Origin: Chitinophagaceae bacterium
GTDB taxonomy: Bacteria; Bacteroidota; Bacteroidia; Chitinophagales; Chitinophagaceae
Length of the DNA: 64,000 nt
NCBI GenBank assembly: GCA_019638475.1
Contig: JAHBTR010000002.1
Span: 62,001 to 126,000 of the forward strand
Direction of reading: 5' to 3'
Shown here: positions 9,918 through 19,257 of the stretch, piece by piece
Position numbering within the stretch: the first letter of the stretch is position 1
How the letters are laid out: each line of letters begins with the position of its first letter
Made by a program: the position numbers and the translations under genes
Notes under the pieces: model-generated
What the model was told of the DNA's origin: nothing
Database searches by the model: none
What the model saw: the letters and a program-made list of their open reading frames with translations, nothing else

Positions 9918-10888
9918 TTTTTCAACTCCTTCTTAATATACTTTTTAAATCGTTCAATTTCATCTTTATGAAAAGTGAAAACTTCATCAAATGCAATAAT
10001 CATTCTTTGCAAATCTCCCTTACGAACGTACCAACCTATACCATCTATAAAGCCAATAAACTTTGCTTTTGGATAATATTTTGAAATAAGTTTTTTAATA
10101 TTACTTTCAGTTTTTGATTTATCCCCTTGTCCCGAAGATGTTGTAACAAGAAATGAACTTTCAATAATAATTTTTGGATTTTTCTTATTGGGAATAATAA
10201 AGTCCATAGTGCGTTTAGCAATAGGTTCATTTTTAAAAAGCTCAGTAAGGTCGCCTCTTTCAAAAGTAATTTTTAGCTCATTAAAAATTTCTGCAAGAAA
10301 ATATTCAGGATTGTTTTCGGCTTTGCCCGAATAGGAGCCTTTTTCTTTGTATCTAATAAGAGTATCTATCATTGCGGGTACTTCAAATTTTAACTTTGAA
10401 ATACTTAGTTTCTTTAACTCAAAAAGCGGAAGTGTTTGAGCTAAAAATGGAATTGTAGAACCTTCAAAAAATAAATTGATGATTCCTTTTCTAAAATGAG
10501 AATTATTTTTTATGAGTGTAATTATTTTAGCATCATTCCACTCTTTAAGATTAGCATTATCATCATTTACAGCCCATTTATCTTTATATAATAATTTTGT
10601 TAGTTCTTTATTATTAGACACACGAACTACTGTAATTAATCTTTTCAAACTTTCGTTGGCAAAACCAGTTAATGCAAGTAGTGCCCTTAACCCATTTTCT
10701 TTTTCAGCAAGCAAACTTTCAAAATATTGTTTTTTTAAACCTTGCGTTTCTATTGTATTTTTAAGAACAAGAAGAGTTTCTTTTAGTGAATTAATATAGC
10801 TTTCATAACTTTCTTGAAATGATGGATTATAAAAATAAAAAGTATTTTTATCAATAACAGTTTTCAACTTTTTATTATTCACTTGCAT
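9914..10888 (-). CDS. Probable type II restriction endonuclease (R-M pair 1)
   Basis: Predicted nuclease partner of the following methyltransferase; the nuclease comes first and the genes overlap by four bases. The first ~210 residues are lysine-rich and helical with no motif I recognise. Around residues 228-260 the sequence MDFIIPN...IIIESSFLVTTSSGQGDKSKTE has an acidic residue, then E...TTSSGQGDK, a layout compatible with a PD-(D/E)XK-type active site and reminiscent of DpnII/MboI-like nucleases. The -7-like box TACATTTG lies only four bases before the ATG, so the transcript may have almost no leader. The role is inferred mainly from the overlap with a methylase gene. Confidence 0.75.
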   Translation of the reverse strand: MQVNNKKLKTVIDKNTFYFYNPSFQESYESYINSLKETLLVLKNTIETQGLKKQYFESLLAEKENGLRALLALTGFANESLKRLITVVRVSNNKELTKLLYKDKWAVNDDNANLKEWNDAKIITLIKNNSHFRKGIINLFFEGSTIPFLAQTLPLFELKKLSISKLKFEVPAMIDTLIRYKEKGSYSGKAENNPEYFLAEIFNELKITFERGDLTELFKNEPIAKRTMDFIIPNKKNPKIIIESSFLVTTSSGQGDKSKTESNIKKLISKYYPKAKFIGFIDGIGWYVRKGDLQRMIIAFDEVFTFHKDEIERFKKYIKKELKK

Positions 10889-10984
10889 AATACAAATGTA
10901 AAAGATATATACTGATTAAAGTTGTTTAAAGTAATAATTCAAAATTTTAATAAATGAAAAGACAGATAATAGTTAAGCATTTTC

Positions 10985-11638
10985 TTAATACTTCTTCTTC
11001 TTAAAATCACCTCTTTTCCAGCTTTTAATAAACTCTGCCCAAGCCATAGGGTTTAAAATATTGATAGGAGGTAGCTGCCCAGCATAATAATATTTATTGG
11101 CTTGCTGACGCAACTGATAGTTTACTGCCTCTCTGCCATCTGGTGGAAGACTATTAATTAAAATTCTTCTTTTTGCTTCATCTGTATTTTGTCGGGCTAT
11201 TTCATAAGCATCATCAGGTATGGTAGTATTTACAAAATCTCTTTCAAATTGTTCTCTTGTTGGTCTGGCACGTATGATAGTAGCTGGTAAATAAGCTGTA
11301 TCATTTATCATTAATTGTATTACACTATATTGATTATCTTTTAAACTATGTGGAATATCAATTACTTTATCTTTAAAACCTATACAAGAAAAAGTAATTT
11401 TATCTCCTTTTAATACAGCAATACTAAATACACCATCATTATTGGTTATGGTTCCTCTTCCTTTATCCATTACTATAATACTTGCACCACCAATAGCTTT
11501 AAGGCTATCTGCTGTCATTACTACTCCATATAATTGTACTACACTGTCTTTATGAACTACTTGTTGTGCATTAGCACCAAAACATAAAAACAATACAGCA
11601 GTTAAGCTATAAAAATATTTGTGTAGTGTATATCTCAT
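10985..11638 (-). CDS. Secreted protein with carboxypeptidase-like regulatory domain
   Basis: Exported protein of unknown function. A signal peptide (to about residue 24, ending ALFLCFGANAQ-like as FGANAQ) is followed by a beta-sandwich segment YGVVMTADSLKAIGGASIIV...GTITNNDGVFSI, the CarboxypepD_reg-like fold often placed at the N-terminus of Bacteroidota outer-membrane proteins. Here it stands without a beta-barrel: the remaining ~120 residues are charged and include QQANKYYYAGQLPPINILNPMAWAEF, a segment seen in small proteins of this type. Its neighbours are the R-M pair and mrp, in the opposite direction, so context gives no function. Confidence 0.75.
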   Translation of the reverse strand: MRYTLHKYFYSLTAVLFLCFGANAQQVVHKDSVVQLYGVVMTADSLKAIGGASIIVMDKGRGTITNNDGVFSIAVLKGDKITFSCIGFKDKVIDIPHSLKDNQYSVIQLMINDTAYLPATIIRARPTREQFERDFVNTTIPDDAYEIARQNTDEAKRRILINSLPPDGREAVNYQLRQQANKYYYAGQLPPINILNPMAWAEFIKSWKRGDFKKKKY

Positions 11639-11777
11639 ATAATTATGTACAAATTTATAAAAGCTCTTGTATAAATTCCTTTATTCAAAAATTAGTATGT
11701 AAACAAAAACAAAATAAACCATTGAAAGTTTTATCTTCGCCGTTCTATTGTTTTTTTAACAAAAACTTTCAGTAAAA

Positions 11778-12872
11778 ATGACAGAAGAAGCAATTTTGAA
11801 AGCAATGAGCACCGTACAAGACCCAGATTTTAAAAAGGACCTTGTCTCATTGAATATGGTACAAGACATTGTAATAGATGGAAATAAAGTTTCCTTAACA
11901 ATAGTATTAACAACACCAGCTTGCCCTTTAAAAAATATAATGCGTGCCGATAGCGAAAATGCTATTAAAACTATGGTGAATAAAGATGCTGAAGTGCACA
12001 TTAACTTTACTGCAAGAACAACTTCTAAACGTTTGCAAGGAGACAAAATTTTAAGTGGCGTAAAAAATATTATTGCTGTTTTTAGTGGTAAAGGTGGTGT
12101 AGGAAAAAGTACTGTAAGTGCAAATATTGCATTAGCTATAGCTGAAAGTGGTGCAAAAGTTGGTTTAATGGATGCCGATATTTATGGACCAAGTCTTCCT
12201 ATTATGTTTGGTGTTCGTGGTGTAAGACCTATGATGAAAGAAGTAGATGGAAAAGGAAAAATTGTACCATTAGAAAAATATGGTATTAAATTAATGAGCA
12301 TAGGGTTATTGGTAGATGAAAAAAATGCTGTGGTATGGAGAGGTCCAATGGTTAGTAGTGCTATTAAACAATTTGTAGGCGATGTAGATTGGGGCGAATT
12401 AGATTATTTAGTTATTGATATGCCACCTGGTACTGGAGATATTCATTTAACATTAATACAAACTGTACCTGTTTCGGGTGTAGTTATTGTTACAACTCCA
12501 CAACCTGTTGCTCTTGCAGATGCTAAAAAAGGTGTAGCCATGTTTGGACAAACACAAGTGAATGTACCTATTTTGGGCATTATAGAAAATATGGCATACT
12601 TTACTCCAGCAGAATTGCCCAATAATAAATATTATATTTTTGGAAAAGAAGGAGGCAAATATTTAGCAGATGAATATAACTTAAACTTCTTAGGACAAGT
12701 ACCATTAATACAAAGTATTAGAGAAAGTGGCGATGAAGGAGTTCCTGCAATGGTAGGCAATGACGAAATTTCTAAAGAAGCATTTAGAGAAGTTACAGCA
12801 AAAGTGGTTCGTAATATATCTATGCGTAATGCAAATATGCCTGCTACAAAAATTGTAGAAATTGTGAGATAG
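11778..12872 (+). CDS. mrp: Mrp/ApbC iron-sulfur cluster carrier ATPase
   Basis: P-loop ATPase of the Mrp/NBP35 family that binds and delivers Fe-S clusters in the cytoplasm. The N-terminal ~80 residues form a MIP18 (DUF59) domain, with the conserved TPACPLKN at 46-53. The deviant Walker A SGKGGVGKS occupies 103-111, followed by MDADIYGPSLP and the DYLVIDMPPGTGD switch region. The usual CxxC near the C-terminus is not evident: the segment ENMAYFTP occurs where cluster-binding cysteines are found in many homologues. Single gene with its own leader of about 130 nt. Confidence 0.93.
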   Translation: MTEEAILKAMSTVQDPDFKKDLVSLNMVQDIVIDGNKVSLTIVLTTPACPLKNIMRADSENAIKTMVNKDAEVHINFTARTTSKRLQGDKILSGVKNIIAVFSGKGGVGKSTVSANIALAIAESGAKVGLMDADIYGPSLPIMFGVRGVRPMMKEVDGKGKIVPLEKYGIKLMSIGLLVDEKNAVVWRGPMVSSAIKQFVGDVDWGELDYLVIDMPPGTGDIHLTLIQTVPVSGVVIVTTPQPVALADAKKGVAMFGQTQVNVPILGIIENMAYFTPAELPNNKYYIFGKEGGKYLADEYNLNFLGQVPLIQSIRESGDEGVPAMVGNDEISKEAFREVTAKVVRNISMRNANMPATKIVEIVR

Positions 12873-12972
12873 AAAATAGATATTTTGTATATGAGTTCGA
12901 TGTTTAACTTTTTATACAAATAGCTATGCTACAAATTTGTAAGGAATTACTTTTACGAATATTATAATAAAT

Positions 12973-15366
12973 ATGTATCGTTACTTTATTATTCTTATTG
13001 CTGCATGTTTGCTTCACAAAAATTTAATAGCACAGCCAGATTCTATTTTACAAGTTTATGCTACCAATTTTCAAGAAGAAAAAGTATTTATTCATTTTGA
13101 TAAAACTTCTTACTTACCAGGTGAAACAATTTGGTTTAAAGCATATTTAGCAGCAGCTACAGAACTTTCAACTATTAGTAAAAACTTTTATGCAGAATTT
13201 ACCGATAGTGCAGGAAATGTTTTACAACATTTTACTGCTCCTATTATTCTTTCATCTGCTAAAGGAATGTTTGCAATTCCTTCAAACTACAAACAAAAAA
13301 GTATTTACATAAAAGCCTATACATCTTGGATGCTCAATTTTGATAGTACATTTTTATACAAAAAAAGTATTCCAATTATTCAAACTACTACTAACCATCA
13401 TGTAGCAACTTCTATTCCTACTACAACAATTCATTTTTTTGCAGAAGGAGGGAATCTTATTAATGAACTTCAAAGTAGAGTTGCATTTAAAGCTACTACA
13501 AAAACGGGCTATCCTGTTTCTGTAAAAGGAGCTATTTATAATAACAGTGGAAAATTAATTGACTCTATATTTTCAGAACATGATGGTATGGGTAGTTTTT
13601 TTATAACTCCCAAACAAGGAGAAAGCTATACAGTAAAATGGATAGATGAATGGACAATAAATCACACAACTACTTTACCATTAGCATTGCAAGAAGGAAT
13701 AACAATGCGGGTAACAAATGATTATGATAAAATAGCCCTTACAATTAACAGACAAGAAAAAGCTCCTAACGAACTGAAAATATTAAGAATAGTAGCTACT
13801 ATGCACAAACACATGGTGTATAGAAGCAATGTAAGATTATTGAATAATACTAACATTACAGCTGAAATACCAATTAGTAATTTGCCAACAGGTATTTTAC
13901 AAATAACTGTTTTTAATGCTAATTGGTTGCCCATAGCAGAAAGAATATTTTTTGTAAAAACAGATGACTATGAATCGCCTGTAGATGCAAGAATTTTTAA
14001 ACCTAATTTTAATGCAAAAGCAAAAAATTTTATAGAAATAAATATTCCAGATGAAATAACGTCAAATGTTTCTGTAGCTATTACAGATGCAGATGTTACA
14101 ACTGCTGCAACTGAAGATATTATTTCTTCCCTTTTATTAACAAGCGATATAAAAGGTTATGTACACAATCCTATGTTTTATTTTTCAAACAATGCAGATA
14201 GCACTAAAAAATTTCTTGACTTAGTAATGCTTACCAATGGTTGGAGAAAAATAAATTGGACAAAAGTAGCTCAAAACAAAACACCAACTATTACCTATCC
14301 TAAAGACACTACTTATTTATCTCTTGCAGGAAAAGTATTTGGGGCTAAAACATCTCAACTCATAAAAGCCGAAAGCATTAATCTATTTATTAGAACAAAA
14401 GATTCTGCTATGCGTTTTTTATCAATGCCAATACAGCCAGATGGTAGTTTTTTGCAAAAGAATTATATATTTTTTGATACAGCTACAGCCTTTTATCAAT
14501 TTAATAAAAACAAAGATTTAGCATACTCTACAGCAGTAAATTTTAGCAACTTATTATTAAATGCTCCATTAAAAATTACAACAGATAGCTTTATTGTAAA
14601 ACAAGCAATAAACGACACAGTTGGCTTAGCAAAAAGATTGCAACTATGGGAGCAACAAAAAGCAATAGATAAATTTAATAAAACCACTACTTTAGAAGAA
14701 GTAACTGTAACTACAAAATATAAAAGACCAGAAGATAAATTAGACAATGAATATACTTCAGGACTTTTTAGAGGAGGCGATGCACAACAATTTGATATAG
14801 AAAATGACCCCATGGCTGTAGGTGCTATTAACATTCTCTCTTACCTTGAAGGAAGGGTTGCAGGGCTTATGATTAATAATACTTCTGCTCCTCCATCTAT
14901 TATGTGGAGAGGAGGTACACCAGGGTTGTACTTAAATGAAATGCTTACCAGTTCAGATGCTATACAAACTATTAGTGTAAGCGATATTGCTTATATAAAA
15001 GTAATAAAACCACCATTTTTGGGAGGTATTGGAGGTTCAAGTTCTGCTGGTGCAATAGCTATTTATACTAAGAAAGGTAAAAGTATGAATACAGAATCAA
15101 CAAGAAGTTTAGATAATAAAAAAGTAGCTGGTTATACTGTAACAAAAGAATTTTATGCACCCAATTATGAAGAAAATGCTGAACTAAAATCTCTCAATGA
15201 TATTCGTACTACCTTGTATTGGAATCCTTATGTTATACTTGATGCAAAAAACAGAACTGTACAACTTAGTTTCTTTAATAATGATGTAACCAAAAAAATG
15301 AGCATCAATATTCAAGGTATGAATGAAGAAGGAAAACTTATAAGCATACAAAAAAATGTACAGTAA
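12973..15366 (+). CDS. Exported protein with MG2-like and TonB-plug-like domains
   Basis: A 797-residue exported protein. A signal peptide (to about residue 20, LLHKNLIAQ) precedes an MG2/alpha-2-macroglobulin-like beta region with KVFIHFDKTSYLPGETIWFKAY, a stretch common in Bacteroidota envelope proteins. Near residues 620-700 is a plug-like domain (LSYLEGRVAGLMI, MWRGG, GAIAIYTKKG) similar to that of SusC/TonB-dependent receptors, but no beta-barrel follows. Such barrel-less plug proteins are widespread and poorly characterised. It is likely periplasmic or outer-membrane associated; a substrate cannot be proposed. Confidence 0.8.
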   Translation: MYRYFIILIAACLLHKNLIAQPDSILQVYATNFQEEKVFIHFDKTSYLPGETIWFKAYLAAATELSTISKNFYAEFTDSAGNVLQHFTAPIILSSAKGMFAIPSNYKQKSIYIKAYTSWMLNFDSTFLYKKSIPIIQTTTNHHVATSIPTTTIHFFAEGGNLINELQSRVAFKATTKTGYPVSVKGAIYNNSGKLIDSIFSEHDGMGSFFITPKQGESYTVKWIDEWTINHTTTLPLALQEGITMRVTNDYDKIALTINRQEKAPNELKILRIVATMHKHMVYRSNVRLLNNTNITAEIPISNLPTGILQITVFNANWLPIAERIFFVKTDDYESPVDARIFKPNFNAKAKNFIEINIPDEITSNVSVAITDADVTTAATEDIISSLLLTSDIKGYVHNPMFYFSNNADSTKKFLDLVMLTNGWRKINWTKVAQNKTPTITYPKDTTYLSLAGKVFGAKTSQLIKAESINLFIRTKDSAMRFLSMPIQPDGSFLQKNYIFFDTATAFYQFNKNKDLAYSTAVNFSNLLLNAPLKITTDSFIVKQAINDTVGLAKRLQLWEQQKAIDKFNKTTTLEEVTVTTKYKRPEDKLDNEYTSGLFRGGDAQQFDIENDPMAVGAINILSYLEGRVAGLMINNTSAPPSIMWRGGTPGLYLNEMLTSSDAIQTISVSDIAYIKVIKPPFLGGIGGSSSAGAIAIYTKKGKSMNTESTRSLDNKKVAGYTVTKEFYAPNYEENAELKSLNDIRTTLYWNPYVILDAKNRTVQLSFFNNDVTKKMSINIQGMNEEGKLISIQKNVQ

Positions 15367-15375
15367 ATAGTAGTG

Positions 15376-16722
15376 TTAATACTTTGCTTGTACACCAGTA
15401 TAATTATGAGGGGTTACTTTTTTCAATTCTTTTTTAATGCTAACATTTATTTTTAAACTATCAATAAACTTGTGAATAGTGGCTTTATTAATGGCATTAT
15501 TTCCTCGTGTCAAATCTTTCAAAGTTTCATAAGGGTTTGGATAGTTTTCTCTTCTTAAAATAGTTTGAATAGCTTCTGCTACAACTGCCCAATTATTTTC
15601 TAAATCTGTTTTTATTTTTTCTTCATTTAATACTAATTTGCCTAAGCCTTTTTCTAAAGATTTTAATGCTAAAATAGTATGAGCTATTGGCATACCTAAA
15701 TTTCTTAAAACAGTACTATCTGTTAAGTCTCTTTGTAAGCGACTAATAGGTAATTTACCAGATAAATGCTCTAACAGTGCATTAGCAATACCAAAATTAC
15801 CTTCTGCATTTTCAAAATCTATTGGATTTACTTTGTGTGGCATTGCACTTGAACCTACTTCGCCTTTTTTAGTTTTTTGTTTAAAATAATCTATGCTTAT
15901 ATAAGTCCAAATGTCTCTACACAAATCAATTAGTATATTATTAATGCGTTTTATACAATCTATATGTGCAGCAAGATTATCATAATGTTCTATTTGTGTA
16001 GTAAACTGCATACGTTGCAGGGCAAGTATATTTTCTACAAATTCATTAGCTAATTGTATCCAATTTTTTGAAGGAAATGCAATATGATGAGCATTAAAAT
16101 TGCCTGTAGCTCCACCAAATTTGGCACTATAAGGTATTTGAGAAAATAATGTTATTTGCCCTTGTATTCTTTCTACAAAAACCATTAATTCTTTTCCTAA
16201 AATAGTAGGAGATGCTGGTTGTCCATGAGTACGAGCAAGCATAGATATTGTATTCCATTGCTTGGCAAGGTTTGCAATAGTATAAGTTGTATTAGTAATG
16301 GCAGGTAAATATTCAAACTCCATACAATCTTTCCAACTAAGAGGTATAGCAGTATTATTTACATCTTGACTGGTTAAGCCAAAATGAACCCACTCTTTTA
16401 AATGTGCAGCTTTTACTTTTTCTAATTGTGTTTTAATAAAATATTCTACTGCTTTTACATCGTGGTTGGTAATGGTTTCTGTTTGTTTTATTTGTTCTGC
16501 ATCGGCTAAAGAAAAATTTTCTTTTACAGCTATTAAATGCCTTCTTAATACAGCAGATATGTTGAAAAATTTTTTATCGGCAAGAAATAAAAAATAATCA
16601 ATTTCTACAGCTACTCTATATTTAATAAGAGCAAATTCAGAAAAATAAATATCTAAAAAAGCAAGTTGTTTTCTATATCGTCCATCAATAGGAGAAATAG
16701 CAGTTAAATTATTTAGTTCCAT
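15376..16722 (-). CDS. purB: Adenylosuccinate lyase
   Basis: Catalyses two purine-synthesis steps: cleavage of SAICAR to AICAR and of adenylosuccinate to AMP, releasing fumarate. The fumarase/aspartase signature SSAMPHKVNPIDFENAEGN starts at residue 291, ARTHGQP (general-acid histidine) lies at 163-169, and TSQDVNNTA at 117-125. Length (448 aa) fits the longer, E. coli-like PurB branch. It converges with the preceding plus-strand gene with only 9 nt between stops. Confidence 0.97.
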   Translation of the reverse strand: MELNNLTAISPIDGRYRKQLAFLDIYFSEFALIKYRVAVEIDYFLFLADKKFFNISAVLRRHLIAVKENFSLADAEQIKQTETITNHDVKAVEYFIKTQLEKVKAAHLKEWVHFGLTSQDVNNTAIPLSWKDCMEFEYLPAITNTTYTIANLAKQWNTISMLARTHGQPASPTILGKELMVFVERIQGQITLFSQIPYSAKFGGATGNFNAHHIAFPSKNWIQLANEFVENILALQRMQFTTQIEHYDNLAAHIDCIKRINNILIDLCRDIWTYISIDYFKQKTKKGEVGSSAMPHKVNPIDFENAEGNFGIANALLEHLSGKLPISRLQRDLTDSTVLRNLGMPIAHTILALKSLEKGLGKLVLNEEKIKTDLENNWAVVAEAIQTILRRENYPNPYETLKDLTRGNNAINKATIHKFIDSLKINVSIKKELKKVTPHNYTGVQAKY

Positions 16723-17033
16723 TATTCAGGTTATAAATTTGCTCTAATAATAATCGGGTTATAACATTATATCTTTTTCTACAAGCACAAATTTAGTATT
16801 TTTCGTAGAGTCTTGATTTTTTGCTCAACTTTTGTATCAAGATAGAAGTTTCGTATTTTGTATATCTGAAAAGAAATTGAATGGAAAACCAATGAAATAG
16901 TATTTTTATGCTTTGAAAAGGGGTTGTGCATTTGGGAGTTAGTGGTCACCCAAAAAACTGAGCACACAGACCTAACAAAATTGGTTACAAAATTCCTGAC
17001 TGACCTGACCTCAGAAAAAATTTTATTGTAAAT
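16723..17033. other. Intergenic stretch before the Dam module; no gene recognised
   Basis: No coding frame, terminator or tRNA was recognised. The left half is A+T rich like the host; from about 16920 the composition shifts towards more G and C and matches the following methylase gene, so the left edge of the acquired segment probably falls here. The string GGTTGTGC at 16922-16929 resembles the end of the repeat at 20509-20516, but this match is short and could be chance. Confidence 0.4.
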
Positions 17034-17987
17034 TTGCTCCACGACAAAGAAATTAAATTGAAAATAGCGACAAATCATACAGCAAGACCATTTTTGAAGT
17101 GGGCAGGTGGTAAAACACAACTCATTTCTGACATTGAACGTTCCTTTCCGCCTAATTTGACACAGACGAATTTTACTTACATTGAACCTTTTGTCGGAAG
17201 CGGTGCTGTTTTATTTTGGGTTTTAAACAACTTTCCAAAACTTGAAAAAGCCGTAATCAACGACATCAACGAAGATTTAATAAACACATACAACATCATT
17301 ACTTCAAGACCGAAAGAATTGATTTCAATTCTTGAAATTCTACAAAACGAATTTCACGCTTTGGAAGGAAACGAAGACAACAAAAAATTGTATTACTACG
17401 AAAAAAGACAGTTGTATAATTCAAGAAAAGAAGAACAAATCGAACAAGCTGCTTTGTTTATTTTCCTAAATCGTACTTGTTTTAACGGCTTGTATCGTGT
17501 AAACAGAAAGAACGAGTACAATGTTCCAATGGGAAGTTACAAACGTCCGACAATTTGCGACAAGGAAAACATTTTTGCTATAAGTAAATTGCTTCAAAAG
17601 GTTGAAATTCTTTGTGGAGACTTTGAGCAAACGCTTTCCTACACAGATAAAAATTCGTTGTTTTACTTTGACCCGCCCTACAAACCTTTGAATGAAACTT
17701 CAAGTTTTAATTCTTATTCTAAGGACAAATTTAACGATAGCGAACAAATTCGTTTGCGTAACTTTTGCTCAAAATTGGACATCTTAAATCATACTTGGAT
17801 TTTAAGTAACTCGGACGTGAAAGGACAAAACGAAACGAACAATTTTTTTGACGATTTGTATTCATCTTTCAACATTCAACGAGTTGAAGCAAGAAGAAAT
17901 ATAAACTCAAATGCTGACAAACGTGGGCTTTTGACAGAATTACTAATCACAAATCAATTAAGCAACAGAAAATATATCAAGGTATAA
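17034..17987 (+). CDS. Dam-family DNA adenine methyltransferase (alpha class)
   Basis: Predicted N6-adenine methylase of the Dam/DpnM type, which commonly acts at GATC. Motif I is FLKWAGGKTQ (residues 20-29), followed by EPFVGSGAV, the Dam-typical FLNRTCFNGLYRVN, and catalytic DPPY at 213-216. The start is a TTG at 17034; a second TTG at 17058 is equally possible and no ATG precedes motif I. Codon use (many GAC, AAC, TTC) differs from the flanking core genes, which points to recent acquisition. It is followed after 2 nt by an uncharacterised gene and by a third, so it heads a three-gene operon. No recognised restriction enzyme is adjacent. Confidence 0.92.
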   Translation: MLHDKEIKLKIATNHTARPFLKWAGGKTQLISDIERSFPPNLTQTNFTYIEPFVGSGAVLFWVLNNFPKLEKAVINDINEDLINTYNIITSRPKELISILEILQNEFHALEGNEDNKKLYYYEKRQLYNSRKEEQIEQAALFIFLNRTCFNGLYRVNRKNEYNVPMGSYKRPTICDKENIFAISKLLQKVEILCGDFEQTLSYTDKNSLFYFDPPYKPLNETSSFNSYSKDKFNDSEQIRLRNFCSKLDILNHTWILSNSDVKGQNETNNFFDDLYSSFNIQRVEARRNINSNADKRGLLTELLITNQLSNRKYIKV

Positions 17988-17989
17988 AG

Positions 17990-18556
17990 ATGGTGAAAAT
18001 AAAAAAGAAAACAATTCCACATATGAAAGTTAAAGGCATTGAATCTATGACTGTCATAGAAGTAAATGATACTTACATTTTAGGTGTTTATCAAGGCTCT
18101 TTATCTAAATATGATTTATTGCTTAGATATCGTCAAAAAGACACAAGTTCAAAATCAGGTTGGTCAAGAATTAGAACCCCAAAACATATTCATTGGGCTG
18201 TTGATGCTATCATAAAAATGCACCACAACAACAAAGAAACTAAAAAATTCTTATCGTTCTTAATTGATTTGTGGAACAAGCACATTTTCCCTTTAAAAAC
18301 AGAGAAAGAAAGAGATTTGCTTTTAGACGTAGATAAACTAAAAAATGAAGCTAATACCGAAGCTAAGAAATATCCTAAATTAGCAGATAAAGGCGAATAC
18401 AGCATTAAATTTTTATACCTAATTGCCAAACTGTTGATGGTTCAAGAAAAAATCAATTTATCAACTGCGTATATGTTTAAGAATTTACTTGAATCATTGA
18501 AATCACATAAAGATATTTACAAAATAGTATCAATTGCCACTCATAATAGACGTTGA
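17990..18556 (+). CDS. Uncharacterised protein in the Dam operon
   Basis: A 188-residue soluble protein that I do not recognise as a named family. It contains a segment YDLLLRYRQKDTSS..GWSRIRTPKHIHWAVD (residues ~40-70), rich in Arg/Lys and aromatic residues, followed by a helical, lysine-rich C-terminal half. The basic conserved-looking RIRTPKHIHW stretch could contact nucleic acid, but no nuclease motif is visible. Two nucleotides separate it from the methylase stop and 13 from the next gene start, so the three genes are very likely expressed together. A restriction or regulatory partner of the methylase is possible but unproven. Confidence 0.75.
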   Translation: MVKIKKKTIPHMKVKGIESMTVIEVNDTYILGVYQGSLSKYDLLLRYRQKDTSSKSGWSRIRTPKHIHWAVDAIIKMHHNNKETKKFLSFLIDLWNKHIFPLKTEKERDLLLDVDKLKNEANTEAKKYPKLADKGEYSIKFLYLIAKLLMVQEKINLSTAYMFKNLLESLKSHKDIYKIVSIATHNRR

Positions 18557-18569
18557 AAGGAAATGTAAA

Positions 18570-19058
18570 ATGGCAACATTAATCAAGCCTCTTAGAAACA
18601 ATAGAAGTGTAATTTTTGATACGGGAAAATTTGATAATTGGTGTGTTTATGTGGTAGAAAGCAACGGAAGTAAAAAAGCACCTTTTGACGAAACTTATTT
18701 CAATGATTTATACAGTATTGCTCAAAAATACCCACAAGACAAAGTTTATAATGATTTCGTATCAATCTACGATAACACAACAAAAAGCATAGACATTGCT
18801 GTTTTAGCACTCATTGACAACATTACTGACACATACAACGAAGATGACAAAGTAATCATTGAACAATGGTTTACTGTTATCTATGCAGGAATGGTTGCGG
18901 AAGAAAATAAGCAATTTGCAATTTTAAAGAAACGAGTGAAAAGATTAGGATTGCACCAAGTAATGAAATTAGGTATAGCTGCAAAAGACGCAGCTAAGTT
19001 TAGTTACGGTAAAAAATGGCGAGACCTTGATGCAATAATGAAGCCATTGGGATTTTAA
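18570..19058 (+). CDS. Uncharacterised protein (DUF7004-like) in the Dam operon
   Basis: A 162-residue protein from the ATG at 18570; a longer form from a TTG/GTG-type start at 18534 would overlap the upstream gene and adds no recognisable sequence. An AAAGGAAA-like purine stretch precedes the ATG. The sequence (VIFDTGKFDNWCVYVVE..., IYAGMVAEENKQFAILKKRVKRLGLHQV, and a terminal GKKWRDLDAIMKPLGF) resembles a small family that I recall under the label DUF7004 and often beside Dam-like methylases; this recollection is unverified. No catalytic motif is evident. It ends just before the repeat at 19072. Confidence 0.7.
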   Translation: MATLIKPLRNNRSVIFDTGKFDNWCVYVVESNGSKKAPFDETYFNDLYSIAQKYPQDKVYNDFVSIYDNTTKSIDIAVLALIDNITDTYNEDDKVIIEQWFTVIYAGMVAEENKQFAILKKRVKRLGLHQVMKLGIAAKDAAKFSYGKKWRDLDAIMKPLGF

Positions 19059-19071
19059 ACAAATGGGCGAA

Positions 19072-19213
19072 CCACCAACATAGGATTGGGTTTTGCGTCA
19101 GGCGAGGTTTAGTTGCACGAATGAAATTTAGTGCTAACTTTGGCATTAGTTCTTCGCTTGAAAGTTAGCGGTAAAAATCCCGCCACTTCGCCAAGCCTCG
19201 AACTGTTGGTAGC
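19072..19213 (+). repeat. attC-like folded repeat, copy 1
   Basis: A ~140-nt element directly after the Dam operon. Its ends are imperfect inverses (ACCAACA... at 19074 and ...CTGTTGGTAGC ending 19213), and it has a nested stem GCTAACTTT/AAAGTTAGC (19133-19141 with 19161-19169). Its 3' half (19144-19208) aligns with 20450-20513, roughly 70% identical by eye, sharing GTTCTTC, TAAAAA and CGAACTGTTG. Position 3' of a gene, same orientation, and large palindromic form recall attC sites of gene cassettes, but no integrase is in the window and the core does not match GTTRRRY exactly. Confidence 0.55.
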
Positions 19214-19257
19214 AAAGTACAAAACAGAAAATATAATACATAAATAAATTTGACAAA

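Noticed and set aside
12884..12920. Terminator after mrp (TTTGTATA/TATACAAA)
   Set aside because: A+T-only stem with a 21-nt loop and no T-run; too weak to call.
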